A stretch of DNA of 64,000 nucleotides from Agrobacterium arsenijevicii (GCA_000949895.1 JWIT01000009.1:62001-126000), one strand, 5' to 3'; shown: positions 1 through 9,484, numbered from the stretch's first letter. A program made the numbers and translations. Notes: generated from the sequence alone by a model not told the origin.

Positions 1-1
1 T

Positions 2-655
2 TCGGTGACGACTTTTGCGGCGGATTCGCCGAAGTCGAAACGCACCGCCTACATCACCTCGGACAATGTTGCCGAGGCGAAATTCGCGGCTGACGAGATC
101 GTCAAGAAGCTGGGCGCGAAAGGCGAATATGCCGTCCTCGAAAATCCAGGCCAGAGCAACCACGATCTGCGCGTCACCGCGCTCATCGACTATATGGGGC
201 GCACTTATCCGGATATGAAGCTGGTCGGCCGCCAGGCGACCAACCAGGATGCGAACGTCGCCTATCAGGCGGTGGGTGCCCTGTTGCAGGCCAACCCCAA
301 TCTCGGCGCATTGTGGATCCCGGAAGCTGGCTCGGCTGAAGGCGCAACGACTGCTGTTCTCGAGGCGAAGAAGAAGGTCCTGATCCTGCATGCGGATATT
401 ACCCCGGCGACGCTGGAGCACATCAAACAGGGCAATATCTACATGTCCATCAATCCCAATCAGGGTGTTCAGGGTTTCATGGGTTTCATGAACACCTTCC
501 TGGGTGCCCATTCGGATCTGATCGACCCCTTCAACGACTACAAGGTGTCCGGCTTCAACCCGATGCAGGTTCCTTCGATGGACAATGGTTTTGCCGTGAT
601 CACCAAGGCGAACGCCACGTCCTTTGATCTCAACGAGTACATGAAGGGGCGCTGA
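2..655 (+). CDS. Sugar ABC transporter substrate-binding protein, C-terminal part (gene cut by window edge)
   Basis: This is the 3' portion of a periplasmic binding protein of the Peripla_BP_4 (ribose/xylose type) family; the reading frame is open to the left edge, so the signal peptide and first lobe lie outside the window. The visible part has the second-lobe pattern of the family: LGALWIPEAGSAEGATTAV, a hinge-like ILHADITP stretch, and a C-terminal INPNQGVQGFMGF segment typical of ribose-type proteins. An ATPase and a permease follow on the same strand, separated by a hairpin at 670-693. It would deliver a sugar or polyol to that importer. The substrate cannot be read from the sequence; the downstream FGGY kinase and GlpD-like enzyme suggest a polyol. 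Confidence 0.88.
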   Translation, partial: SVTTFAADSPKSKRTAYITSDNVAEAKFAADEIVKKLGAKGEYAVLENPGQSNHDLRVTALIDYMGRTYPDMKLVGRQATNQDANVAYQAVGALLQANPNLGALWIPEAGSAEGATTAVLEAKKKVLILHADITPATLEHIKQGNIYMSINPNQGVQGFMGFMNTFLGAHSDLIDPFNDYKVSGFNPMQVPSMDNGFAVITKANATSFDLNEYMKGR

Positions 656-669
656 CGCGTCGCTCTGAA

Positions 670-693
670 ACCGGCGAGGTACGCCTCGCCGGT
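670..693 (+). other. Intergenic RNA hairpin between binding-protein and ATPase genes
   Basis: ACCGGCGAGG, a TACG loop, then CCTCGCCGGT form a perfect 10-bp stem with a 4-nt loop, 15 nt after the binding-protein stop and about 30 nt before the ATPase start. No T-run follows on the + strand, so it is not a classic intrinsic terminator. By position it may stabilise the binding-protein mRNA 3' end or partly attenuate the membrane components (inference). Confidence 0.7.
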
Positions 694-723
694 CAAAGGG
701 GAAAGCAGTTCGGGAGGTGCGTT

Positions 724-2244
724 ATGGGTGAGGTTATTCTCAGCATGACGAATATTCACAAGGCGTTCGGCCCCGTGCGGGCGTTGCGCAGTGCCGCTTT
801 TGAGCTGCGACGCGGGGAAATCCATGCGCTGGCGGGTGAAAATGGCGCGGGCAAGTCGACGCTGATGCATATCATTGATGGCATTCTGCAGCCTGACGGC
901 GGTGAAATCCTGCTGGACGGCAAACCGGTCAAGATATCCTCGCCCAATGCGGCGAACCGGCTGGGCATCGGTTTCGTCCATCAGGAGATCGCGCTCTGCC
1001 CGGAAATTTCGGTCGCCGAAAACATGTTCATGTCGGAGACCGGCCAAAGCCGCTCCTGGTTCATGAACTATAGCGACCTCGGCAAGCGGGCCGCGACCAT
1101 CCTGCGCGAAATTGGCGATATCGATCCCGCCAGCCGTGCTGGCGACCTGTCGATTTCGCAACAGCAGATCGTTGAGATCGCCAAGGCGCTGACGCTGGAT
1201 TGTCGTATCCTGATCCTCGATGAGCCGACCGCGGCTTTGACCGAGACCGAGGCCCAGACCCTTTTCAGGATCATGCACCGGCTGGCGGAACGCGGGATTG
1301 CGATCATCTATATCTCGCACCGGATGGCGGAAATTTTTGAACATTGCGACCGCATCACGGTGATGCGCGACGGCTGCCACATCAGGACAGAAAATATCGC
1401 GGAGATTTCCCCGGAGGAAGTCGTCAACAGCATGGTGGGACGGGTACTCGACAAGCTCTACCCGCCGAAACTTGCGGAAGAAGAGAAATCGAATGACGTC
1501 ATTCTCTCGGTTCGGGGATTGAACGAGGGAAAGCGCGTCTTCGATGTCGATTTCGATCTGCGCCGTGGCGAAATTCTGGGGCTTGCCGGCCTGATCGGCG
1601 CGGGGCGAAGCGAGATCGTGCGGGCGGTCTGCCGGCTGGAGGGAAAACCGAAAGGCGAGGTTACGTTGCGTGGCCGGCCATTGAGGCTGAAAGATTATCG
1701 CGACAGTATCCGCGAGGGGCTCGTCTATCTGTCGGAGAACCGCAAGGGCGACGGGCTGTTTCTCAACATGTCCATCGCCGCGAATGTCTCCGCGCTCGAT
1801 GTCGGCAGAATATCGAACGGCATGGGTTTCATCGAACGGCGCAAGGAAATGAAGCGTGCTGACGAGTTGGGACGTCGGCTGAAATTGCGGGCGAACAGCG
1901 TCGGTGACGCGGTCTCGACCTTAAGTGGCGGCAACCAGCAGAAGGTAGCGTTGGCGAAGATGCTGTCAGTGGAGCCGCAAGTCGTCTTTCTAGATGAACC
2001 GACACGCGGGGTGGATGTGGGGGCCAAGGCCGAAATCCACCGCCAGATCCGGGAACTGGCGCGCGAGGGTGTCGGCGTGATCGTCATATCCTCTGAACTG
2101 CCGGAACTCATCGGTGTCAGCGACCGCGTGCTGGTCGTGCGCGAGGGGCGCATTACCGGCGAGGTCGAGGGTGAGGACATGACGGAAGAAAAGATCATGC
2201 AACTTGCATCGATCAATATTGTGCAGAGCCCGGCGGGCGCCTGA
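724..2244 (+). CDS. Sugar ABC transporter ATP-binding protein (RbsA/MglA type, two nucleotide-binding domains)
   Basis: This 506-aa protein energises import of the sugar or polyol captured by the preceding binding protein. NBD1 has Walker A GENGAGKST (residues 38-46), the family-typical signature LSISQQQ (about 142) and Walker B LILDEPTAAL (about 163). NBD2 has the degenerate P-loop usual for RbsA relatives (GLIGAGRSE), a canonical LSGGNQQ signature (about 400) and a FLDEPTRGVD Walker B. Length and two-domain order match the carbohydrate uptake transporter-2 family. The start is supported by GGGAGGTG upstream. The permease begins 12 nt after its stop, so they are surely co-transcribed. Confidence 0.95.
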   Translation: MGEVILSMTNIHKAFGPVRALRSAAFELRRGEIHALAGENGAGKSTLMHIIDGILQPDGGEILLDGKPVKISSPNAANRLGIGFVHQEIALCPEISVAENMFMSETGQSRSWFMNYSDLGKRAATILREIGDIDPASRAGDLSISQQQIVEIAKALTLDCRILILDEPTAALTETEAQTLFRIMHRLAERGIAIIYISHRMAEIFEHCDRITVMRDGCHIRTENIAEISPEEVVNSMVGRVLDKLYPPKLAEEEKSNDVILSVRGLNEGKRVFDVDFDLRRGEILGLAGLIGAGRSEIVRAVCRLEGKPKGEVTLRGRPLRLKDYRDSIREGLVYLSENRKGDGLFLNMSIAANVSALDVGRISNGMGFIERRKEMKRADELGRRLKLRANSVGDAVSTLSGGNQQKVALAKMLSVEPQVVFLDEPTRGVDVGAKAEIHRQIRELAREGVGVIVISSELPELIGVSDRVLVVREGRITGEVEGEDMTEEKIMQLASINIVQSPAGA

Positions 2245-2256
2245 AGGAGCGGGAAA

Positions 2257-3258
2257 ATGGCAACATCGGAAACACCTTCGGGCATTGCAGAGGTAGCGGT
2301 TCGTCGCACCGGCTGGTGGGAACCGGCGCTCAAAGCGCGGGAAACGGGGCTGATCGTCATCATCCTCGCGCTTTTCGCGGTGATGTCCTTCATATCCCCG
2401 TATTTCCTGACCGTGGACAATCTGCGGGCCATGGCGATGGTCTTCGCGATCGAAAGTATCGTCGTGGTTGGCATGACGATCCTGTTGATCTCGGGCGGCA
2501 TCGACCTTTCCGTCGGTTCCGTCACGGCGCTCGCGATGGTGGCGGCCGGCTGGCTGTTCCTCAACGGGGTCGATCCCTGGGTTGCGGCCGGGCTGGCGAT
2601 CTGCCTGACGACATTGGTCGGCATGGCCATGGGATTTCTGACGACGGTCATAGGTCTGCATCATTTCATCGTGTCGCTTGGTGTCATGGTGATTGCTCGC
2701 GGCGTTTGCCTGCTGGCAACGGGTGGCCGCCCGCTCGGCCTCTACTCGCTGCCGCCGGAATTCAAGTTCATCGGCCAGGGCGCGCTTGGCGGCATTCCGC
2801 TGGTGCTGATCATATTCGCGGTGGTGGTCGTCTGCTTCGATCTGCTGCTGCGGCGTACGACCGCTTTCCGCAAGGTGTTCTATACCGGCAGCAATCCAAA
2901 GGCCGCGGCCTATTCCGGCATTCGCGTCGGCCGGGTGGTCTTCGCCACCACCACGCTTTGTTCGATGCTGTGCGGTGTCGCCGGCGTGATCTACATGGCC
3001 CGCTTCGGATCAGCCCAGCCGAGCTTCGGCGTCGGCATGGAGCTTAACGTGATTGCGGCGGCGGTCATCGGCGGCGCCAGCCTTTCGGGCGGCTCGGGCA
3101 CCATTCTCGGTGCAATCCTCGGGGCGATCCTTCTGTCGGTCGTCTCCAGTTCGCTTGCCTTGCTCAACGTGTCTGTCTACTGGCAGGACATCATCAGGGG
3201 CAGCATATTGCTGACTGCGGTTCTGTTCGACCACTATCTGGTCAAGCGACGCCGCTGA
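2257..3258 (+). CDS. Sugar ABC transporter permease (RbsC type)
   Basis: A 333-aa inner-membrane permease of the BPD_transp_2 family with about eight to ten hydrophobic segments. Recognisable family stretches are [18 protein letters not shown] in the N-terminal half and [15 protein letters not shown] near the C terminus, the RbsC-type cytoplasmic-loop motif that contacts the ATPase. AAGGAG precedes the ATG at a good distance. With the preceding two genes it completes a one-permease sugar importer; the protein is expected to homodimerise as in this family. Confidence 0.94.
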   Translation: MATSETPSGIAEVAVRRTGWWEPALKARETGLIVIILALFAVMSFISPYFLTVDNLRAMAMVFAIESIVVVGMTILLISGGIDLSVGSVTALAMVAAGWLFLNGVDPWVAAGLAICLTTLVGMAMGFLTTVIGLHHFIVSLGVMVIARGVCLLATGGRPLGLYSLPPEFKFIGQGALGGIPLVLIIFAVVVVCFDLLLRRTTAFRKVFYTGSNPKAAAYSGIRVGRVVFATTTLCSMLCGVAGVIYMARFGSAQPSFGVGMELNVIAAAVIGGASLSGGSGTILGAILGAILLSVVSSSLALLNVSVYWQDIIRGSILLTAVLFDHYLVKRRR

Positions 3259-3287
3259 GCGCCCGTGGTAATTGGAGAGATACGATC

Positions 3288-4262
3288 ATGCTGGATACCA
3301 AGGACGACTTCGATCAACAGAGGCAGATGTACTCCGTCCTGGTGCTGCATTTCATCGAGGGTGTGAAGCAATCGGAGATCGCCGAGCGGCTCAATCTTTC
3401 CCATACCAAGGTGAACCGGATGATTGCGGCGGGCCGCAAGGCGGGCATGGTGAAGATCACCATTGCCAGCCCCTATCAGAGACTGGTGGACCTCGAAAAC
3501 GAGATCACCCGCCGTTTCGGCCTCAGGCAGTCGGTGGTGACGCCGACGGTATCCGACAATCCGGAAACCGTGCTGCAGATGGTCGGACGGGTGGCCGCCA
3601 ACCATTTGCTGGAGACCATCCGTGACGGTGACGTAATCGCGATTACGGGCGGCAAGGCGGTGAGCGCGGTTGTCGACAATCTGGAGGCGGAGCGCCGTTT
3701 CGATGTGCGGGTGGTGCCGCTGACCGGCGGCGTGCAGGGCAAGCACTATACGGATGTCAATCATCTCGCCACCCAGCTCGCGGAAAAGCTCGGCGGCAGC
3801 GCTTCGCTCATTCATGCGCCGCTGTTTGCCGAGGATGAGGAGCAGCGCGATCTCCTGATGAATGTCGCATCGATCCGCGAAGTGTTCGACTTGGCGCGAC
3901 AGGCGCAGGTGGCTCTGGTTGGCATCGGTTCGGTGGAGGCGCCCGGCTCCGGTTATTACGATTTGCTGCCGGATGCCGCTCGTGGGGGACAGGCGCTGGT
4001 GGATGCGGGCATTGCCGGCGAATTTCTCGCCCATCTCACCACGGCGGATGGGCAGCTGGCGCGGATCGATCTCAACTCGCGCGTGGTGGCGCTGGACCCC
4101 GGGCAGCTTGCTCGGTGCCCGAACATCATCGGCGTTGCGGCAGGCGCCATCAAGGCCGGACCGGTGGCGGCCACGCTTGCCGGCCGCTATCTGACCTCGC
4201 TCGTCGTGGACGAGGCGATCGCCGGCTATTTACTGAATCAGGAAGAAGGGGAAACTTCGTGA
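3288..4262 (+). CDS. SorC-family transcriptional regulator
   Basis: This 324-aa regulator has an N-terminal helix-turn-helix (QSEIAERLNLSHTKVNRMI, about residues 29-47) and a long C-terminal sugar-phosphate-binding domain of the SorC/DeoR_C type, with the GDVIAITGGKAVSAVV loop at about 110-125. It starts 30 nt after the permease stop with GGAGAG as ribosome site, and its stop overlaps the GTG of the aldo/keto reductase. Such regulators usually sense a phosphorylated intermediate of the pathway they control; EryD of the erythritol operons belongs to this family. Its operator is probably upstream of the window, since the operon begins there. Confidence 0.9.
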   Translation: MLDTKDDFDQQRQMYSVLVLHFIEGVKQSEIAERLNLSHTKVNRMIAAGRKAGMVKITIASPYQRLVDLENEITRRFGLRQSVVTPTVSDNPETVLQMVGRVAANHLLETIRDGDVIAITGGKAVSAVVDNLEAERRFDVRVVPLTGGVQGKHYTDVNHLATQLAEKLGGSASLIHAPLFAEDEEQRDLLMNVASIREVFDLARQAQVALVGIGSVEAPGSGYYDLLPDAARGGQALVDAGIAGEFLAHLTTADGQLARIDLNSRVVALDPGQLARCPNIIGVAAGAIKAGPVAATLAGRYLTSLVVDEAIAGYLLNQEEGETS

Positions 4263-5257
4263 CGGACAATTCAATATTGACCCGGACGATTGGTGAAAGC
4301 GGTATCAGCGCATCAGCCGTAGGGCTGGGCACCTGGGCCATCGGCGGCTGGATGTGGGGCGGCACCGACGAGCGGCAATCCATCGCCGCCATCCAGGCCT
4401 CCATCGACGCCGGCATTTCCCTGATCGATACCGCGCCGGCCTATGGCATGGGGCTTGCGGAAACCATCGTCGGCAAGGCGATTGCCGGCAGGCGCGACAA
4501 GGTGGTGCTGGTCACCAAATGCGGGCTGGTCTGGCATGTGAACGAGGGTGCCTATTTCTTCCATCAGGACGGCAAGCCGGTTCACCGTTATCTCGGTGCC
4601 GCTTCGATCCGGTATGAGGTCGAAGAGAGCCTGAAGCGGCTTGGAACCGACTACATCGACCACTACGTCACCCACTGGCAGGACACTACGACGCCGATTG
4701 CCGAGACGGTGGAGGCGCTTGTACGTCTGAAGGAGGAAGGCAAGATCCGCTCGATAGGCGCGAGCAACGTCTCGCCGGGAGATCTTGCGGCCTATATTGC
4801 CACCGGCGCGCTGGATGCCATTCAGGAAGAATATTCCATGGTGAAGCGCGATATCGAGACGACGCTCCTGCCGCTTTGCCGCAAGAATGCCGTTTCGGTT
4901 CTCAGCTATTCGTCGCTCGCGCTCGGTCTGCTCTCGGGCAAGGTCGGGCCTGAACGGGTCTTTGCCGAAGACGACCAGCGCAACAACAATCCGCGTTTCA
5001 GCCAGGCAAACCGCGAGAAGATCGCGCGGCTGATGCACGCGCTGGAGCCGGTGGCCGTTGCGCATGGGGCGTCGATTGCGCAGGTGGTGATCGCCTGGAC
5101 GATCGCCCAGCCCGGCATAACATTCTCGCTGTGCGGCGCGCGCGATCCGGCTCAGGCGGTTGAAAACGCCGCTGCGGCACGTCTACGCCTCACGGATAGT
5201 GAACTTGCTCTCATCAGTGCTGGCGTTGCCGAGCATCTCGTGGGGCTCGATGCCTGA
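4259..5257 (+). CDS. Aldo/keto reductase
   Basis: The start is GTG at 4259, overlapping the regulator's stop (GTGA), with GGAAGAAGGGG upstream; the open frame extends to 4115 but that part lies inside the regulator gene. The 332-aa product shows the AKR tetrad: Asp in LIDTAPAYG, Tyr in the same segment, Lys in VLVTKCG and His in DHYVTHWQ. An NADP-type C-terminal segment SLCGARDPAQAVENA is present. An insertion follows the catalytic Lys (VWHVNEGAYFFHQDG), as in the AKR branch that includes pyridoxal and L-fucose dehydrogenase-like enzymes. In context it probably oxidises or reduces the polyol/aldose entering the pathway; direction and substrate are unknown. Confidence 0.9.
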   Translation: MTDNSILTRTIGESGISASAVGLGTWAIGGWMWGGTDERQSIAAIQASIDAGISLIDTAPAYGMGLAETIVGKAIAGRRDKVVLVTKCGLVWHVNEGAYFFHQDGKPVHRYLGAASIRYEVEESLKRLGTDYIDHYVTHWQDTTTPIAETVEALVRLKEEGKIRSIGASNVSPGDLAAYIATGALDAIQEEYSMVKRDIETTLLPLCRKNAVSVLSYSSLALGLLSGKVGPERVFAEDDQRNNNPRFSQANREKIARLMHALEPVAVAHGASIAQVVIAWTIAQPGITFSLCGARDPAQAVENAAAARLRLTDSELALISAGVAEHLVGLDA

Positions 5258-5348
5258 AACATGTAGCTGAGGCGGGGTTTCCGGCGAATACGGCATAATT
5301 TTCGCCACCCTTCTCTCTCGTCGCTTTAAACGGTCAACAACATTGGGA

Positions 5349-5367
5349 CGCTGGTCATTAGCCAGCG
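5349..5367 (+). other. Small hairpin in the leader of the GlpD-like gene
   Basis: CGCTGG and CCAGCG form a 6-bp stem with a 7-nt spacer, ending 12 nt before the ATG at 5380, where no clear Shine-Dalgarno is seen. The 122-nt gap from 5258 could hold a secondary promoter or translation control, but nothing decisive is visible. Confidence 0.35.
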
Positions 5368-5379
5368 AACGGTATTTCT

Positions 5380-7104
5380 ATGCCCAGTTTTCGCGAGGAC
5401 GCTCTGCGCCGCATCCGGCAAGACGGTGATTTTGATGCCGTCGTCATCGGCGGCGGCATCAATGGCATCGCTGCCTATCGCGATCTCGCCTTGCAGGGGC
5501 TGAGGGTGCTTCTGGTCGAACGCAATGATTTCTCGTCCGGCTGCAGCGCAGCGCCTTCGCGCATGATCCATGGTGGCCTGCGTTATCTCGAAAATGGCGA
5601 ATTCGGCCTTGTGGCGGAATCGCTGCGGGAGCGCGATGCGCTTCTAACGCTAGCACCACATATGGTTCATCCGCTGCCGACGACCATTCCCATCTTCTCG
5701 ACATTCAGCGGGCTGTTCAATGCGGCGGCCACCTTCGTCGGGTCCGGCGGAAAACCCGCCAGCCGGGGGGCACTGGCCATCAAGGCGGGCCTCATGCTCT
5801 ATGATTTTGTCACCCGTAAAAATCGCATCCTGCCCCGCCACACGTTTCGCAATGCGCGCAAGACTTTGCAGCGCTGGCCGGGCCTGACACCTGACATCAG
5901 ATATTCGGCAACCTATTACGATGCGTGGATAAGCCAGCCCGAAAGGCTTGCGCTGGAGCTTCTGATCGACAGCCGGGCCGATGCGCCGCAATGCATTGCA
6001 CTGAACTATGCCGAGCTTGTCCGCCGTGGCGGCGAATATAGTCTCAAGGTGGAAGGCATGGAGGAAACCTTCCCCATCCGCCCCCGGATCATCGTCAATG
6101 CGACCGGCGCCTGGATCGACGAAACGATAGGCACGCTGACCGCGGCTCCGGCGGTAGAAAAAGTGAAACCCACCGTCTCCGGCACCAAAGGATCGCATCT
6201 GATCCTCGCCAACGAGGCGCTTCTCAAGGCCCTGAACGGCCATATGATTTTTTTCGAAAATGCCGACAACCGCGTTTGTATCCTTTTTCCCTATCTTGGC
6301 CGGGTTCTCGCGGGTTCGACAGATATCAAGGTGGATCGTCCCGAGCGGGTGCGATGTGAACCAGAGGAACGCGACTATATTCTCGAGGCAATCCGCCAGG
6401 TCTTTCCGCAGATTGCCATCGACCATTCCGACATCGTCTTCAGTTTCAGCGGCATACGCCCGCTGCCGCGCAGCGATGCAGCCTTTACCGGAAGAATATC
6501 CCGCAGCCATTTCATCCACCGCGTTGAGGGCGATCCGCCGCAGCTCTGCATGATCGGCGGCAAGTGGACGACCTTCAGGGCCTTCGGCGAACAGGTGACC
6601 GATGAGGTTCTGGCCTTTCTCGGGCGCAAGCGGCTGACTGGCACCATGAACCGCCCGATCGGCGGCGGCAGGAACTTCCCCACCGGTGCCGGACGCCTGC
6701 CGGACCTGCTGTCGGAGGAGTTTTCGATCGACAGGCACCGGGCCGAGCATCTGGCAACGGCCTACGGCTCACGCGCCTTCGAATTGATGGGCTTTTGCCG
6801 TGGTCGCCCGGACGACACGCCGCTTTGCGAAAATCTGCCGATTACCGCTGCAGAGGTGGTCTGGCTGATACGCACCGAAAATGTGCGGCATCTGACCGAC
6901 CTCATCCTGCGGCGCACGACGCTCGCCATTACCGGCGCCATCGATGCTGACTTGATCGACGAGATTCTCGGCGTTGCGGCGCGTGAGCTGGGCTGGGCGC
7001 CACAGCGGGCGGCAGAGGAGCGGCAGCGGCTGATTGATGAACTTGAGACCTTTTACGGGGTCACGACAGCAATGCTTCAACACAGATGCAAGGAGAATGC
7101 ATGA
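5380..7104 (+). CDS. FAD-dependent glycerol-3-phosphate dehydrogenase-like protein (GlpD/EryB type)
   Basis: A 574-aa GlpD-family oxidoreductase. The N-terminal dinucleotide motif VIGGGINGIAA (residues 22-32) is followed by LLVERNDFSSG, and APSRMIHGGLRYLE matches the GlpD substrate/flavin region. KPTVSGTKGSHLIL, GSTDIKVD, and a DAO_C-like tail with GGKWTTFRAFGEQVTDEV complete the family pattern. It would oxidise a polyol phosphate and pass electrons to quinone. GlpD itself acts on glycerol-3-phosphate, while EryB, the same fold, acts on erythritol-4-phosphate. Co-location with an FGGY kinase and an aldolase favours a C4-C6 polyol phosphate (inference). Its stop overlaps the next gene's ATG. 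Confidence 0.92.
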   Translation: MPSFREDALRRIRQDGDFDAVVIGGGINGIAAYRDLALQGLRVLLVERNDFSSGCSAAPSRMIHGGLRYLENGEFGLVAESLRERDALLTLAPHMVHPLPTTIPIFSTFSGLFNAAATFVGSGGKPASRGALAIKAGLMLYDFVTRKNRILPRHTFRNARKTLQRWPGLTPDIRYSATYYDAWISQPERLALELLIDSRADAPQCIALNYAELVRRGGEYSLKVEGMEETFPIRPRIIVNATGAWIDETIGTLTAAPAVEKVKPTVSGTKGSHLILANEALLKALNGHMIFFENADNRVCILFPYLGRVLAGSTDIKVDRPERVRCEPEERDYILEAIRQVFPQIAIDHSDIVFSFSGIRPLPRSDAAFTGRISRSHFIHRVEGDPPQLCMIGGKWTTFRAFGEQVTDEVLAFLGRKRLTGTMNRPIGGGRNFPTGAGRLPDLLSEEFSIDRHRAEHLATAYGSRAFELMGFCRGRPDDTPLCENLPITAAEVVWLIRTENVRHLTDLILRRTTLAITGAIDADLIDEILGVAARELGWAPQRAAEERQRLIDELETFYGVTTAMLQHRCKENA

Positions 7105-7949
7105 TGATGCGGATTTCGAAAAAGGCGCGCATGAACCGGCTGTTCCGCAATGGCGGATGCCTGGATGTGGCCATCGATCATGGGGTTTGCAACGAACCGA
7201 GCTTTCTCATCGGGTTGGAGGATATGGCTCAAACCGTCGACAGGCTGGTGGAAGCGGCACCCGACGCCATCCAGATGACCTATGGGCAGGCGGACCTGTT
7301 GCAGCAAAGGCCGGATCGCGACAAGCCGGCGCTCGTCATGCGAATCGATATGGGCAATCCCTATAATTCGACGCGTCATAGGACCATGTGGTCGCAACTC
7401 CAGAATTATCACGATCCGATCATCGGCGCGCTGGAGATGGACGCGGCTTGTGTCGTCGTGAACCTGTTCATGCTGCCGGACGAGCCGGAACTGTTCCGTC
7501 AATGCGTCGAGAACATCAGCCGCGTGCGCGCCGATTGCCATCGTTTCGGCATGCCGCTGATGATCGAGCCGCTGGTGATGCTGCCCAATGATGTGCGCGG
7601 CGGTTATCAGGTGGATGGCGACGCCGAAAAGATCGTCACGCTGGTGCGTCTTGCCTCGGAAATGGGAGCCGATATCATCAAGGCCGATCCCACCAGCAAT
7701 CCGCAGGATTTTCACAAGGTGATCGAGGCCGCGCGTTGCCCGGTGCTGGTGCGGGGCGGGGGGCGTGAGGACTTGCGCAATGTTCTGGCGAAGTCGGCGG
7801 CTTTGAAGGCAGAGGGCGCGAACGGGATGGTGTATGGGCGTAATATTTACCAGCACGACAATCCGAAGGCCGTCGTTGCAGCCTTGATGGCGATCATCCA
7901 TCAGGGTGCGAGCGGCGAGGAAGCATGGGACATTTATAATCGTGGCTGA
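7101..7949 (+). CDS. Class I aldolase, DhnA/FbaB (DeoC/LacD) family
   Basis: ATG at 7101 overlaps the GlpD-like stop (ATGA) and has AAGGAG six bases upstream; an in-frame ATG at 7086 lacks a ribosome site. The 282-aa TIM barrel shows LDVAIDHGV near the N terminus, the presumed Schiff-base lysine in ADIIKADPT, and the C-terminal phosphate-binding segments VLVRGGG and GMVYGRNIYQ. These are hallmarks of FbaB/LsrF-type class I aldolases. In this operon it would cleave a ketose phosphate, produced by the kinase and FAD dehydrogenase, to a triose phosphate (probably dihydroxyacetone phosphate) and an aldehyde. Its last bases overlap the kinase start. Confidence 0.9.
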   Translation: MMMRISKKARMNRLFRNGGCLDVAIDHGVCNEPSFLIGLEDMAQTVDRLVEAAPDAIQMTYGQADLLQQRPDRDKPALVMRIDMGNPYNSTRHRTMWSQLQNYHDPIIGALEMDAACVVVNLFMLPDEPELFRQCVENISRVRADCHRFGMPLMIEPLVMLPNDVRGGYQVDGDAEKIVTLVRLASEMGADIIKADPTSNPQDFHKVIEAARCPVLVRGGGREDLRNVLAKSAALKAEGANGMVYGRNIYQHDNPKAVVAALMAIIHQGASGEEAWDIYNRG

Positions 7950-9444
7950 TAAAAATCACATATTGGGTCTGGATGTCGGCAACACGGTGATCAAGGCCGT
8001 GTTGTTCGACACGGCTGGCCGACAGGTCGCACAACACGCGATTGACGGCCATTCGACATTTCCGCAGCCCGGTTACGTCGAGCGTGATCTTGAGGAACTA
8101 TGGCGCAACGGATGCGAGGCGATCCGCCAGCTTCTGGTGAAATCGTCGATTGATCCCAAGAGCATTCTCGCGGTCGGCTGCGCCGGCCATGGTAACGGTC
8201 TCTACCTGCTGGACAAGGGGCAGCAGCCCCTGATCGGCATCCAGTCGCTCGACAGTCGCGCCGCCGATGTGGCGGCCGAGCTTGACCGTAAAAGCGGAGC
8301 GCAGTTGCAGACCCGTTGCCTGCAGCGGCCATGGCCCGCTCAGACGCCGAGCCTGCTGGCCTGGGTAAAACGGCATGCACCGGATATGTACGCCCAGATT
8401 GGCTCGGTGCTGTTCTGCAAGGATTTCGTCAACTTCCGCCTGACGGGTTGCCTTGCGAATGACATCTCCGATCTCAGCGGTGCGGGGCTGCTTGCCTTCC
8501 CCGAAGCGAAGCTCGACCGGGAACTCCTGTCGCTCTATGGGCTTGAAGATGCCATTGCCTTTTTCCCGCGCCTTGTGGAATCGGCGGATATCGTCGGCCA
8601 TGTGACAGCTGAGGCTTCGGGTCTGACGGGGCTTTCCGAAGGCACGCCCGTTATCGGCGGTTTCTTCGATGTCGTCTCCAGCGCCATGGGCTCGGGCGTC
8701 ATCAACGCCGGGGAAGCGTCTATCATCGCCGGCACCTGGAGCATCAATCAGGTTTTCGCGGATAAACCGGTCATCAGTCCGGATGTCTTCATGGTCACCA
8801 CCTTCGGCCGCGACCGCTATGTCAATATCGAATCCAGCGCCACCTCCGCCGCCAATCTCGAATGGTACGTGCATCGTGTTCGCGCCGACCATGGCGATCA
8901 TGCCTTCGATCGTTGCAACGAATTGGTCGGCTCCGTCACGCAACGTGCCGACGATCCGTTCTTTCACCCCTTCATCTTCGGCTCGCGGCTGGGTGCAGAA
9001 TTTCGTGGCGGATTTTACGGCCTGGCCGGCTGGCATGGCGAAGGCCATATGTTGAGAGCGCTATTCGAAGGCGTGTGTTTCGAACATCGTCGCCATATCG
9101 GTGTCCTGCGGGAAGCGGGCTTGCCGGTCGACAGTGCAGTGATGTCCGGCGGCGGTTCCCGCAGCCAGCATTGGCCGCAGATCATGGCCGATGTTCTGGA
9201 AATCCCCCTGCGTGTTGCGGAGGCCCGTGAGACGGGTGCGCTCGGTGCGGCTATCGGCGCGGCCGTCGCGATCGGTCTCTATCCCGGCTATGAAGAGGCG
9301 GTCGCGGCGATGACGCGTGTGGCAAGCGCCTACACGCCGGATGCGGGGCAAGTCCCGCATTATCGACGGCGCTACGGCCTTTACACACAGCTCACCGAAC
9401 AGTTGCGCGGTTTCTGGAACGCCCTGCGCTTACAGGAGGAATGA
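7942..9444 (+). CDS. FGGY-family carbohydrate kinase
   Basis: I take GTG at 7942, overlapping the aldolase stop, because the kinase fold begins immediately (GLDVGNTVIKAVLFD); an upstream in-frame GTG at 7906 lies within the aldolase. The roughly 500-aa protein has both actin-like lobes, FGGY_N (about 8-245) and FGGY_C (about 255-450), with the C-terminal signature MSGGGSRSQHWPQIMADVL and [16 protein letters not shown]. It phosphorylates a sugar or polyol with ATP. It is the last gene of the operon, and with the GlpD-like and aldolase genes gives phosphorylation, oxidation and cleavage steps. The exact substrate is unknown (xylulose, erythritol and arabinitol kinases all share this fold). Confidence 0.9.
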   Translation: MADKNHILGLDVGNTVIKAVLFDTAGRQVAQHAIDGHSTFPQPGYVERDLEELWRNGCEAIRQLLVKSSIDPKSILAVGCAGHGNGLYLLDKGQQPLIGIQSLDSRAADVAAELDRKSGAQLQTRCLQRPWPAQTPSLLAWVKRHAPDMYAQIGSVLFCKDFVNFRLTGCLANDISDLSGAGLLAFPEAKLDRELLSLYGLEDAIAFFPRLVESADIVGHVTAEASGLTGLSEGTPVIGGFFDVVSSAMGSGVINAGEASIIAGTWSINQVFADKPVISPDVFMVTTFGRDRYVNIESSATSAANLEWYVHRVRADHGDHAFDRCNELVGSVTQRADDPFFHPFIFGSRLGAEFRGGFYGLAGWHGEGHMLRALFEGVCFEHRRHIGVLREAGLPVDSAVMSGGGSRSQHWPQIMADVLEIPLRVAEARETGALGAAIGAAVAIGLYPGYEEAVAAMTRVASAYTPDAGQVPHYRRRYGLYTQLTEQLRGFWNALRLQEE

Positions 9445-9484
9445 GCGATTTCCGCCTGGCGGGGGCCGAAGCAACACCACAGGA

